In this document: piece by piece, positions 8,297 to 18,231 of the stretch
Position numbering within the stretch: the first letter of the stretch is position 1
Layout of the letters: each line of letters begins with the position of its first letter
Origin: Neobacillus massiliamazoniensis
GTDB lineage: Bacteria; Bacillota; Bacilli; Bacillales; Cytobacillaceae
DNA: 64,000 bases
Assembly: GCF_001048695.1 (NCBI RefSeq)
Contig: NZ_CVRB01000003.1
Location: 806,001-870,000 of the forward strand
Reading direction: 5' to 3'
Program-made: the position numbers and the translations under genes
Notes under the pieces: generated by a model
Database searches by the model: none
Told to the model about the DNA's origin: nothing
The model's input: only the letters and a program-made list of their open reading frames with translations

Positions 8297-9988
8297 CTAC
8301 TTTGTTTCAACAATTTTAACCCATTGGAAGCTAAAGTCCGGACTTAATGGGTGGTGAACAAGTCCTTTTACTTTAGGGTTAATTAAATAGTTTGCCGCAC
8401 GTTGGTAAAGCGGTGCAATTGCTGCATCATCTTCTAAAAGAGTTTTTTCAGCATCTTGAAGTGCTTTCCAGCGATCTTGTGGCTTAGCTGCCAGTTCATT
8501 ATCAGCCTTTTTAATAAGTGCATCATATTTAGGGTCAGCGAAATCCATGTGGTTTTGTTGTCCGCCTGTTAGCCATAGATCCATAAATGTCATTGGATCC
8601 ATATAGTCAGGGCCCCAACCACCATTTAATACATCATAATCTTGTTTTTGTTCACGATCGATACGGATCTTGAATGGAACACTTTCAATATTAACTTTTA
8701 GGCCAGGCAGATTTTTCTCCAACTGATCTTTTAGGAATGCATCAGTCTTTTTAGCTGTATCAGTATCTTGACCAACATATCTAACTGTTATTTCTTTTTG
8801 ACCAATTTCAGCCAATCCTTTTTCCCAAAGTTTCTTAGCTTCTTCTTTATTTGTTTTCAAGTAACTTCCACCAGTATCACGGAAATCCTTACCATCTAAG
8901 AAAGTGAATTCTTTTGGTATTAGGAAGTCAGCAGCGATAGAACCGTTTGCTAACACATCATTAACAAGTGCTTTTTTATCAATGGATAATGCAATTGCTT
9001 TACGGATGTTAACATTTTTTAATGCCGCGTTCTTTTCATTCATTTTCAACCAGAAGATAGATGGTTCAACGAATCGTAGTAACTCTTTAGATCCTTCATA
9101 TTGTGAAAGGATTGAAGCTTGTGCAAGCTTTGGTGTAACATCAGCTTGACCAGCTGAGAAAGCGTTTGCAGATGCTTGTGGGTCTTTCGAAACGTTAAAG
9201 TTGATTTTCTTTAATGTTACATTTTTTGCATCCCAATAAGTATCGTTCTTTTCCAATACCCATTGAGTAGCTGACGTCCCATCCCATTTGGTCATTTTGA
9301 AAGGACCATTGAAAAGGAGGTGTGAAGCATCTTTCGCATAGTCTGCACCTTGTGCCTCAACAAACTTTTTATTTTCTGGGAAGAAAGTATAGAATGAAAG
9401 ATACGATTCTATATATGATAGTGGTTTTACTAAATTGATTTCCAATGTATAGTCATCAATTGCTTTAATGCCTAAGTCTTCAACTTTTGCTGTACCTGCA
9501 ACAATTTCAGCAGCATTTTTGATTTTGCCTTCCATGAAGTATGGACCATATTCAGAAGCAGTTTTTGGATCGATCGCACGCTGCCATGAGAAAACAAAGT
9601 CGTGTGCAGTTACTGGGTCACCGTTTGACCATTTTGCGTCTTTTCTTAACTTGATTGTTAAAACGGTTTTGTCAGCATTGTATTTTGGCATTTCAGCTGC
9701 AGCAGCAGGAACTACCTTTTGATTTTGATCTAAACGATATAAGCCTTCGTTTGTGGCGTTCAATATTTCTCCGCCCATTGTGTCTGTGTTTTTAGCGTTA
9801 TCCATATTTGGAATTTCTGCTGACTCTAGGACATTTAGCGTTTGATCTGCCGCTAATTTTTCTTCTGACCCATTAGATTTTCCATCAGTTGTTTCTTTAC
9901 TTACGTTTTTGGAACCAGAACATGCTGCAAGGAACATGCTTAAAACTAGTGTTAAAACTAAAAGTAGTGAAAGTTTAGATTTCTTCAC
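8297..9988 (-). CDS. oppA: Oligopeptide-binding lipoprotein OppA
   Basis: Extracellular peptide-binding protein anchored by lipid to the outer face of the membrane; hands peptides to OppBC. The 563-residue protein has a lipoprotein signal peptide with lipobox LAAC (Cys at about 23), a Ser/Gly/Lys-rich linker, then the SBP family 5 fold. It starts with GTG behind a strong GGGAGGT ribosome site 8 nt away. In Bacillus, Opp imports Phr and CSF signalling peptides for competence and sporulation; that role is inferred here from orthology. A -10 TATAAT lies at 10038-10043 on the minus strand, with a CodY-like sequence (3 mismatches) at 10010-10024. Confidence 0.95.
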   Translation of the reverse strand: MKKSKLSLLLVLTLVLSMFLAACSGSKNVSKETTDGKSNGSEEKLAADQTLNVLESAEIPNMDNAKNTDTMGGEILNATNEGLYRLDQNQKVVPAAAAEMPKYNADKTVLTIKLRKDAKWSNGDPVTAHDFVFSWQRAIDPKTASEYGPYFMEGKIKNAAEIVAGTAKVEDLGIKAIDDYTLEINLVKPLSYIESYLSFYTFFPENKKFVEAQGADYAKDASHLLFNGPFKMTKWDGTSATQWVLEKNDTYWDAKNVTLKKINFNVSKDPQASANAFSAGQADVTPKLAQASILSQYEGSKELLRFVEPSIFWLKMNEKNAALKNVNIRKAIALSIDKKALVNDVLANGSIAADFLIPKEFTFLDGKDFRDTGGSYLKTNKEEAKKLWEKGLAEIGQKEITVRYVGQDTDTAKKTDAFLKDQLEKNLPGLKVNIESVPFKIRIDREQKQDYDVLNGGWGPDYMDPMTFMDLWLTGGQQNHMDFADPKYDALIKKADNELAAKPQDRWKALQDAEKTLLEDDAAIAPLYQRAANYLINPKVKGLVHHPLSPDFSFQWVKIVETK

Positions 9989-10009
9989 TTATGTAGACCT
10001 CCCTTTTCT

Positions 10010-10043
10010 ATTATTCTGAAAACTTGCTACATTCTCTATTATA
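10010..10043 (-). promoter_or_regulatory. oppA promoter -10 and possible CodY site
   Basis: TATAAT on the minus strand at 10038-10043 with a poor -35. Between it and the start codon, 10010-10024 reads AGTTTTCAGAATAAT on the minus strand, 12 of 15 positions matching the CodY consensus AATTTTCWGAAAATT. CodY control of peptide importers is established in Bacillus; binding here is inferred. Confidence 0.45.
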
Positions 10044-10138
10044 CATATTTTCTAGCAATTGTACATTATTTTTTATATTAAAATTTACAGATTTGAAACA
10101 ATTTTTTCATAATGATTTCAAATATGTATGTTATAATT

Positions 10139-10167
10139 TTGAATTAACGAATTTTTGTGTATAATAT
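10139..10167 (+). promoter_or_regulatory. Sigma-A-type promoter of the DUF3899-like gene
   Basis: TTGAAT at 10139-10144, 17-bp spacer, TAATAT at 10162-10167; a TATAAT two bases upstream gives an alternative register. It lies 55 bp before the GTG start at 10222. Confidence 0.5.
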
Positions 10168-10221
10168 GGGTATAATATTGGTATATTTTTGTAGATGACT
10201 CATGGGTTTGGAGGGTTTTCA

Positions 10222-10578
10222 GTGCAAAATCAGTTTGTGAAAAAATTTTTAATTTTGGTATTACTTCAATTTTCCATTATTATGCTTTCGATTATTTTTC
10301 AACATAATATAACGTTGTTAAGCTATATCAATATATCGTTTTATTTTTCTGCAGCATTCCTTCTTTCTTCCTTGTTAGTTTATACCATTCAAACAGGATT
10401 TTTCGATATCCTTTCCAAATCTTTCAATCATGCGTTTACAAAAGGAGAAGATAAGCGAGACTGGGATGAAATACCCGGATTATCTGAACTCGTTACCTTC
10501 AGCCAAAAACCGCTGCTTTTTTACGGAACTTTTATTGGCATATTCATGTTAATTGCCCTATTCGCCTATTATCATTAA
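10222..10578 (+). CDS. DUF3899-like small membrane protein
   Basis: About 118 residues with two clear membrane segments near the N-terminus (about 8-28 and 37-58) and one at the C-terminus (about 97-117), separated by a charged cytoplasmic stretch. The GTG at 10222 is preferred over an upstream ATG at 10195, because GGAGGG sits 6 nt before it. It lies between opp and trpS, a position where Bacillaceae commonly have a DUF3899 protein. The function is unknown. Confidence 0.7.
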   Translation: MQNQFVKKFLILVLLQFSIIMLSIIFQHNITLLSYINISFYFSAAFLLSSLLVYTIQTGFFDILSKSFNHAFTKGEDKRDWDEIPGLSELVTFSQKPLLFYGTFIGIFMLIALFAYYH

Positions 10579-10614
10579 CAGGCTTGATTCTAGCGATTTC
10601 ATTCATTATAATAT

Positions 10615-11907
<1,293 letters not shown>

Positions 11908-12000
11908 TTTATTTACATTAAGACGACATACGTTTTGGATCGCTACTTTTTACTTTCTATTAGCTCTTTTCCCTTTAAAAAATGCAAAAAACTTAAGAAA

Positions 12001-12031
12001 AACCGGGCAATAATTGCCCGGTCCTTTTTTG
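12001..12031 (+). terminator. Terminator of trpS
   Basis: Stem ACCGGGCAA / TTGCCCGGT with a small loop, followed by CCTTTTTTG. Confidence 0.9.
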
Positions 12032-12067
12032 TTTAGCGGATATCCGATAATTTATACTCATTACCAC

Positions 12068-12140
12068 TTTACTCGCCGAAAAATTGAATTTATTCGCGAG
12101 TTTTTGCATTTTACTCGCCACTTTTTATGTTTTACTCGCC
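12068..12140. repeat. Short TTTACTCGCC repeat block
   Basis: Three TTTACTCGCC copies about 21-44 bp apart. The first is followed by GAAAAATTGAATTT and TATTCGCGAGT, giving a small ACTCGC/GCGAGT hairpin (12071-12101). The 14-mer GAAAAATTGAATTT recurs in the first unit of the large tandem array at 34086-34099. Confidence 0.55.
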
Positions 12141-12220
12141 AATCTCTCTTCAATTACTAGACTACTTAATAAGAACCCTCTGGACACATAGGTGAAATGA
12201 ATATATTCTTTTCTTTAAAT

Positions 12221-12331
12221 AAGAGGATGTCCCAAGAGGGTCCTACCACTCAATATAGTTGCTTATTATAAAAAGTACAGCTAACTATTGTAGGTTGAGG
12301 GGTCTGACACTTTGTTTTGGGACATCCTCTT
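12221..12331. repeat. Family B inverted-repeat element
   Basis: Perfect 15-bp terminal inverted repeat AAGAGGATGTCCCAA / TTGGGACATCCTCTT with an inner imperfect dyad (ACTCAATATAGTT / AACTATTGTAGGTTGAG). It sits between the convergent trpS and yjbA genes and ends in the yjbA stop codon, so it probably doubles as a bidirectional terminator. Confidence 0.85.
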
Positions 12332-13077
12332 TAATTTACTTTAGGCCCATGCTCCAATTCCCATAGCTTTTCAAAAAAAGGCTGGCCTTTAATTAAATTC
12401 TCACAAAAGGTTTCATGCTTTTTCGACCAGCCACCCTTTGTTTCTTCAAACAACTGTTCCCAAGCTTGTTCAAAATTTAACGCTTGAATGGTTGAATACT
12501 GTTCTGGACACCATTCTGTAAACCAATAGCGGACCTCTGCCTCATTATTTGAGGTATGCAATTGATCTAGTGCCATAAACAAGATCTGTTTCAACTGCCG
12601 CTCTTTTCTTGTTAATCCTTTCATTAACCTTGGTTCTGGAGAGAGAATATGGAAATCCTTTACTTGTGTTGTATGAGAAAAATGAAAACGATTAGCTTCA
12701 TGTGTACTAGTCATCTCAAATACAAGCTGCTCTTGCCTTGGGATCAGTCTGCTTTTTCGAATGGGAATGTTATAGCCAATCGTATCAACGGCTAAAATCC
12801 CTTCCCCATCAGTAACAACAAAGCAATAGTCAAGTTGAACTCTTTCATGGTTTTTCCTTAGGTACGCTTTTTGAAATATATCATCTAGAAGTTGTTGAGG
12901 TAATTCTGACAAATCGTTCTCAATATAGTTAAAAAGAATCGGCTCTACTTTTATAAGTGGAACTTGATCTAACAATTCGACTACATCATCTTTTCGCCAT
13001 TCATGAAACTGGCAAACATTATAACCATTTTCTTCCCCTTCAAACCAATTTACCCATACATCATGGAGATACAACAT
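12331..13077 (-). CDS. yjbA: YjbA family protein (UPF0736)
   Basis: Conserved Bacillaceae protein of unknown function, about 248 residues. It begins [20 protein letters not shown], a near-perfect match to what I recall of B. subtilis YjbA, including the [17 protein letters not shown] and [13 protein letters not shown] segments and the C-terminal [14 protein letters not shown]. The ATG at 13077, 8 nt after GAGGGG, is a better start than the in-frame GTG two codons upstream. Position between trpS and app is conserved. No catalytic motif is visible. Confidence 0.9.
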   Translation of the reverse strand: MLYLHDVWVNWFEGEENGYNVCQFHEWRKDDVVELLDQVPLIKVEPILFNYIENDLSELPQQLLDDIFQKAYLRKNHERVQLDYCFVVTDGEGILAVDTIGYNIPIRKSRLIPRQEQLVFEMTSTHEANRFHFSHTTQVKDFHILSPEPRLMKGLTRKERQLKQILFMALDQLHTSNNEAEVRYWFTEWCPEQYSTIQALNFEQAWEQLFEETKGGWSKKHETFCENLIKGQPFFEKLWELEHGPKVN

Positions 13078-13189
13078 CGGCACAACCCCTCACTTCAAGA
13101 AACTGTTTGTAAATCAGTATGGGCAGACCTTAGTTAAATTATTCCTATTATGAGATTTTACCTTAATTGGTTTATGGAATTAGACAGTA

Positions 13190-13220
13190 AAAAAATCTAC
13201 CACTTTTTAATGGTAGATTT
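13190..13220 (-). terminator. Terminator of the app operon
   Basis: Stem AAATCTACCA / TGGTAGATTT with a T run on the minus strand, overlapping the 3' end of appC. Confidence 0.85.
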
Positions 13221-14135
13221 TTATCTTCTTGATTTTGGATTAAGAGCATCCTTTAAACCTTCACCGATAAAATTGATCGATAAAATGGTGATGGTGATTG
13301 CTAACGCCGGCGGCACCCATATCCAAAGCTTGAATTGTAGTACATCTGGCTCTGAAGCTGAATTTAGCATATTGCCCCAACTTGGAATTTCTTGCGGTAC
13401 ACCGAATCCGAGAAAACTTAGCCCTGTTTCAGCGACAATCATTGTCGCAAAAGTAATAGTTGCCTGAACGATAATGGTCGATAAAACATTGGGTAACAGG
13501 TGTTTAATAATAATTTTTGCAGGTGAACAACCAATCGAAATGGCAGCTGTAATGTATTCATTTTCTTTTTCGGCAAGGATTTTACTGCGGACAATCCGAG
13601 CAATACCACCCCAGCTAAGCATGCTTATAACCATGATTAACACCCATAAACCATTTACTTTTCCAAAAAAAATCGCATTGAGTACGATAACAAAAACTAG
13701 AAAAGGAAAGTTTAAGATGAAATCAGTAAATCTCATCAAGACACTGTCAACAGTCCCGCCAAAATACCCTGCCACAGAACCAATTAAAGTTCCAAGTAAA
13801 ATGACAAAAATCGTACAGCTCATTCCGACTAATAATGAGATTCGTCCACCATATAGCAAGCGTGTAAATACATCCTTGCCGGCTTTATCAGTACCAAGCC
13901 AATGCTTACTCGAGGGCTCCAGCGACATTTGGCCGATATTAACTTTGGTAACATCAGCAGTTGTGATATATGGTGCAAGGAATGACACAACAGCAACAAT
14001 AACTAAAAAGATGAGGCTGATCATAGCCAATTTATTTTTTAGAAACTTTTTCCTTGCAATTGCTAATGGTGATAAACTTTTTTTCGGGGGTTTCTTGATT
14101 ATATTTGTATCCTTCTGAGTAACAATTTCCATCAT
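13221..14135 (-). CDS. appC: Oligopeptide ABC transporter permease AppC
   Basis: Permease of the second oligopeptide importer. The 304-residue protein has one helix at about 38-58, the loop motif LGTDKAGKDVFTRL (about 94-107), then five further helices. The coupling loop with ISIGCSPAKI lies at about 198-207. It is the last gene of appDFABC and lies 8 bp after appB. App and Opp overlap in function in Bacillus; App takes larger peptides. Which peptides this organism takes up cannot be told from sequence. Confidence 0.94.
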   Translation of the reverse strand: MMEIVTQKDTNIIKKPPKKSLSPLAIARKKFLKNKLAMISLIFLVIVAVVSFLAPYITTADVTKVNIGQMSLEPSSKHWLGTDKAGKDVFTRLLYGGRISLLVGMSCTIFVILLGTLIGSVAGYFGGTVDSVLMRFTDFILNFPFLVFVIVLNAIFFGKVNGLWVLIMVISMLSWGGIARIVRSKILAEKENEYITAAISIGCSPAKIIIKHLLPNVLSTIIVQATITFATMIVAETGLSFLGFGVPQEIPSWGNMLNSASEPDVLQFKLWIWVPPALAITITILSINFIGEGLKDALNPKSRR

Positions 14136-14143
14136 ATCTCCCC

Positions 14144-15115
14144 CTAATCTAGCCTAATTCTCGGATCGACAACACCATATAATATATCAGCAACCAAATT
14201 GCCAATTAGTGTTAAAAATGAGAATAGCATAGTCAATGTCAATAATACTGGATAGTCTCTTGCCCCAACCGATTGTATTAAAAGTTGTCCAAGACCAGGA
14301 TAAGTAAAAATCGTTTCGGTAATGATGGCGCCACTAATAATGCCAACAATATCGAATCCTAAAAAGGTTACAAGAGGAATAATCGAATTTCTTAGGATAT
14401 GAACATTATAAATCTTTCTTTCCGGTGTTCCTTTTGCACGGGCAGTCCGCACATAATCTTTTCGGCTATTTTCAATAATATCATTACGTAAAAACTGAGT
14501 ATAACTGGCAGTACTTAATAAACCAAGAACAATAGCCGGCAATAGCACATGATGAAAGCGACTTAACCAATAGTCTAACGATCCATCTGTAACGCCAATA
14601 TCCACGGAACCATTGGATGGAAACCACCCCAGCTTAAAAGAAAAGAAAAAGATAGCAAATACCCCAGCGATGAAGGAAGGAATCGACAATCCTAAATAGT
14701 TTAAGCCACTTATTAGATTATCTCCAAGCGTATAGGGTTTTCGACCTGAATAGGTTCCCATGATAAAGGCTAATATATAGGTGATTAATATAGAAGAGAA
14801 ACCGAGTAATAATGTGTTAGGTAATCTTTCATTAATCACATCTGAAACTTGTAATTTATATCGAGTTGATGTTCCAAAATCCCCTTCGACGAAATGCGTT
14901 ATCCAACGTACATACTGCTTCGCCACAGGGTCATTATATCCTAATTTTTCCCGCATCTCAGCAATATATTGTGGATTCGTATTCCTCGGATCGATTTGGC
15001 CTGACAGTGAATCTCCAGGCATTAATTTTGCCAAGGTAAAGACGACAATCGAGATAAGGAATAACATCGGAATCATGCCCAAAATTCTTCTAAATGAGTA
15101 CTTCAGCATGCGCAT
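14144..15115 (-). CDS. appB: Oligopeptide ABC transporter permease AppB
   Basis: Second permease of the App importer, 323 residues with six predicted membrane helices (first at about 9-30) and the LGYNDPVAKQYVRW motif of OppB/DppB proteins. The ATPase-contact loop (RTARAKGTPERKI) is at about 220-235. It is separated from appA by a 365-bp gap that contains a composite family A element, so appBC may be less well expressed than appDFA or may have its own promoter. Confidence 0.94.
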   Translation of the reverse strand: MRMLKYSFRRILGMIPMLFLISIVVFTLAKLMPGDSLSGQIDPRNTNPQYIAEMREKLGYNDPVAKQYVRWITHFVEGDFGTSTRYKLQVSDVINERLPNTLLLGFSSILITYILAFIMGTYSGRKPYTLGDNLISGLNYLGLSIPSFIAGVFAIFFFSFKLGWFPSNGSVDIGVTDGSLDYWLSRFHHVLLPAIVLGLLSTASYTQFLRNDIIENSRKDYVRTARAKGTPERKIYNVHILRNSIIPLVTFLGFDIVGIISGAIITETIFTYPGLGQLLIQSVGARDYPVLLTLTMLFSFLTLIGNLVADILYGVVDPRIRLD

Positions 15116-15184
15116 TCTCCTTGTCTATATATGCCATGTTATTCGCATTGATATTTATGTATGTTATTTTTCTCTAGTGGGAGA

Positions 15185-15434
15185 AGAGGGTGTCCCAAAA
15201 GAATAACTTTTAGGGGCACCCCCTTTTTATTAATGGTCTGTTAAACTTTGCCCGTTGATTTCCGCCCTAGTGGCGGTCCGGGGGAGCCTCCTCGGCGCTA
15301 CCTGCGCCTGAGGGGTCTACCCTGCCCCGTACTCCCGCATGAGTCGAGCGCCTTCCGCTCCAATCAACATTGCGGAAAAATTATCATGAACTTTGTACAT
15401 ATAGTGGTGCCTGTCACTTTTTGAGACAGCCTCT
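15185..15434. mobile_element. Composite family A element with AGAGGGTGTCCC-type ends
   Basis: About 250 bp between appA and appB. The left part is a hairpin (GAGGGTGTCCC / GGGGCACCCCC), then GGTCTGTTAAACTTTGCC and the GC-rich family A core, then ACATATAGTGGTGCCTGTCAC and an inverted copy of the left end (TTGAGACAGCCTCT). The same organisation occurs at 52612-52846. No transposase is encoded, so it is a non-autonomous, MITE-like element. It fills the gap inside the app operon. Confidence 0.75.
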
Positions 15435-15480
15435 CATCCCATATGAATTTAAAACTGTTTATTGAAGGTGATCACTTTGG

Positions 15481-17187
15481 TTATTGCTTAACCCACCATT
15501 CATTTGGACGGTTCATACCGGAAAGATCGAATGTAATCCCTTTTACACGCTTGTTAACTGCCATTGTTTCTTCCAGCTCTGCAATTGGTAAAATTGGCAG
15601 ATCCTTCATGAAGAGCTGTTGCCACTTTACATATATATCTTTACGCTTATTCTTATCTGTACCGACAACACTCATATCAAGCGCTTCATCAAGCAATTTA
15701 TCACTTTCAGGATTTACCCAGCGAGGATAGTTCCATAGTGCTTTTGAGCCCCAAAGTGGTGTTGGGTCCGGATCTGAGCCAGTTGACCAGCCGCCAAAGA
15801 ATACTTCCATAGATTTATCTGCTTTATCAAGCTGATCATAGTAAAGGTTGTAATCTACCATACTAACCTTTGTTTTTAAGCCGACTGCCTCCCAATATTG
15901 GGCTAAGGCTTTTGCTCGTGATTCAAATGTAGGGTTTTGAGTTGCATAATGGCTGAAGTTAATAACAAATTTCTTACCTTGTGGATCTTCACGGAATCCA
16001 TCGCCATCAATATCTTTATATCCGGCTTCATCCAAGAGTTTTTTTGCTTTTTCCGGATCATATTTGTATGGATCTAAATCTTTACTTGGTGCAGCAATCC
16101 AGTGATTGGATGGAATTGGTCCGTTGATCGGTTTACCTACGCCGAAGAAGAATGCTTTAACCCACTCAGGACGATTCATCGCATAGTACATTGCTTGACG
16201 AAGTTTGAGATTTTGATATTTTGGATCATTCATTTCATTTTTGCTGCCATCCCATGTGCCCATTCTGAAACCGACATAATAATAACTTACGCCTGGATAA
16301 GTAATGGCATCTACGTTTGGAAGGGCTTTAACTTGGTCAATAATACTTGGATGGAATGAAGTCATATCAATTGTGCCATTTTTAAGTTCGCCCACAGAAA
16401 GGGATGGGTCGATTACCTTTAAAACGATTTTTTCAATATGGGGCTTCCCGCCAAAGTAGTTATCAAAGCGAGTCATTTCGACTGATTCGCCAGGGACAAT
16501 CTTCGTTACTTTATATGGTCCTAAGCCAATTGGGTTTGTACGAACTTGCTTAGACGCGGCCATATCCTTGACGGCAACACCTGCAAACTCTTTACGAGAC
16601 ATAGCATATGTCCAAAGGTTCTCCAAATTATTTACACGGGCTTTATCAAAGGTAATTTGAATATTGTAATCGTCAATAACTTTAATACCGGCAATTTCTT
16701 TTGCTTTATCATCATGATAATCTTGCGCTCCAACAATGTTTCTTACATTGTCAAAACGGGGGCCAGTATAGTCCTTATCAGCGATAACTTTTAAAGCAAA
16801 CTCCCAGTCTTTAACGGATAATTCTTCGCCATTTTGCCATTTAACACCTTTTTTGATGGTGAAATCATACACCTTGTTGTCTGTTGTTTTCCATGAGGCG
16901 ATATTTGGCTGTGGTTGTAACTTCGCATCAAATTTAATCAGGTTTTCATCAAAAAAATTAATTACTTCATTATCAACAGCGTCTTCATAGAAAGTATAGT
17001 TGAACAAACCTTTCGGTGAAGAGTCTATAGAGTATACTAATGTACCGCCATCCTTTGGCTTATCCGATGTTTGGCCATTTTTGTTTTCGTTCTTGCTTGT
17101 GTTTGCTTTGTTGCTTGAGCATGCTGCTAGAAACATTGAAAGAATCAGCATTAAACTAGTCAGCAAAAGAACACTCTTCTTTTTCAT
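15481..17187 (-). CDS. appA: Oligopeptide-binding lipoprotein AppA
   Basis: Extracellular solute-binding lipoprotein of the App importer. The 568-residue protein has a signal peptide (about 1-22), lipobox LAAC and an Asn/Lys-rich linker, then the SBP family 5 fold. It starts at ATG behind TAGGGGGGAACC. The gene lies 33 bp after appF. It differs clearly from OppA outside the fold core (extra segments near 390-420). Confidence 0.94.
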   Translation of the reverse strand: MKKKSVLLLTSLMLILSMFLAACSSNKANTSKNENKNGQTSDKPKDGGTLVYSIDSSPKGLFNYTFYEDAVDNEVINFFDENLIKFDAKLQPQPNIASWKTTDNKVYDFTIKKGVKWQNGEELSVKDWEFALKVIADKDYTGPRFDNVRNIVGAQDYHDDKAKEIAGIKVIDDYNIQITFDKARVNNLENLWTYAMSRKEFAGVAVKDMAASKQVRTNPIGLGPYKVTKIVPGESVEMTRFDNYFGGKPHIEKIVLKVIDPSLSVGELKNGTIDMTSFHPSIIDQVKALPNVDAITYPGVSYYYVGFRMGTWDGSKNEMNDPKYQNLKLRQAMYYAMNRPEWVKAFFFGVGKPINGPIPSNHWIAAPSKDLDPYKYDPEKAKKLLDEAGYKDIDGDGFREDPQGKKFVINFSHYATQNPTFESRAKALAQYWEAVGLKTKVSMVDYNLYYDQLDKADKSMEVFFGGWSTGSDPDPTPLWGSKALWNYPRWVNPESDKLLDEALDMSVVGTDKNKRKDIYVKWQQLFMKDLPILPIAELEETMAVNKRVKGITFDLSGMNRPNEWWVKQ

Positions 17188-17220
17188 TTGGTTCCCCCCT
17201 AAAAGATATTTTTTTGTTTT

Positions 17221-18231
17221 TTAATATAGGTGGCAAGCGACTCGATGTGAGGGCTTCACCTCCTTTAAAACTGGCTTTTGTTTCGAACATTCTTCTATTG
17301 CCATAGGACAGCGAGGATGGAACGGGCATCCAACTGGCGGATTTAATGGACTTGGTACATCTCCTTTTAGAATGATTCGCTCTTTCTTAGTTCTTGGATC
17401 AGGGGATGGTATCGCCGAAATTAATGCCTGCGTATATGGGTGGAGAGGTTCTGCATATAGACTGTCCTTATCCGCAATCTCTACCATGTTACCTAAATAC
17501 ATAACACCAATTCGATCACTCATATGTTTTACAACGCTTAAGTCATGTGCAATAAATAGAAAGGTTAACTCAAATTCTTCCTGTAAATCCTTTAATAGAT
17601 TTAGTACTTGTGATTGAACAGAAACATCCAGCGCAGACACTGGTTCATCCGCAATAATGAGTTTTGGTCTTAACGCAAGGGACCGAGCGATTCCGATTCG
17701 CTGACGCTGACCACCGGAAAACTCATGCGCATATTTGTAATAAGCGTCTGGTGGTAGTCCTACTTTTTCTAATAAGTCCATGACTTCCCTCTTTAATTCT
17801 TCCTTACTCTTTTTTGAAAAGTTGTAAATAGGTTCAGCGATGATATCGCCTACCATCTGCATCGGATTTAGTGACGCATATGGATCCTGAAAGACCATTT
17901 GCAGATCCTTACGAATCTCACGGAGAGACCTTCCACTTAGATTTGTAATATCTTTTCCATCAAAAATGATTTGTCCATCGGTTGCTTTTAATAAACGGAG
18001 AATCGTCCGGCCTGCTGTAGATTTTCCGCAGCCTGATTCACCTACTAGTCCAAAGGTTTCCCCTTTTTTTATTTCAAAGGAAATATTATCGACTGCTTTT
18101 ACATGCCCAACTGTATGTTTGAAAAATCCGCCTTTTACGGGATAATATGTTTTTAAATTCTTGATTTCTAATAGATTTTCAGATGGCGAGGAAGCCCGAT
18201 TTCCCTCTTTATGTACAGAAACAGTCGTCAT
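17221..18231 (-). CDS. appF: Oligopeptide ABC transporter ATP-binding protein AppF
   Basis: ATPase subunit of the App importer; 336 residues. Walker A GESGCGKST (about 63-71), signature FSGGQRQR, Walker B LIIADEP, D-loop SALD. The C-terminal extension carries four cysteines (GCPFHPRCP, EECS, ACHLY) matching the cysteine cluster that binds an Fe-S centre in related Opp/Dpp ATPases; that role is inferred. Its ATG overlaps the appD stop codon (TAATG). Confidence 0.94.
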   Translation of the reverse strand: MTTVSVHKEGNRASSPSENLLEIKNLKTYYPVKGGFFKHTVGHVKAVDNISFEIKKGETFGLVGESGCGKSTAGRTILRLLKATDGQIIFDGKDITNLSGRSLREIRKDLQMVFQDPYASLNPMQMVGDIIAEPIYNFSKKSKEELKREVMDLLEKVGLPPDAYYKYAHEFSGGQRQRIGIARSLALRPKLIIADEPVSALDVSVQSQVLNLLKDLQEEFELTFLFIAHDLSVVKHMSDRIGVMYLGNMVEIADKDSLYAEPLHPYTQALISAIPSPDPRTKKERIILKGDVPSPLNPPVGCPFHPRCPMAIEECSKQKPVLKEVKPSHRVACHLY

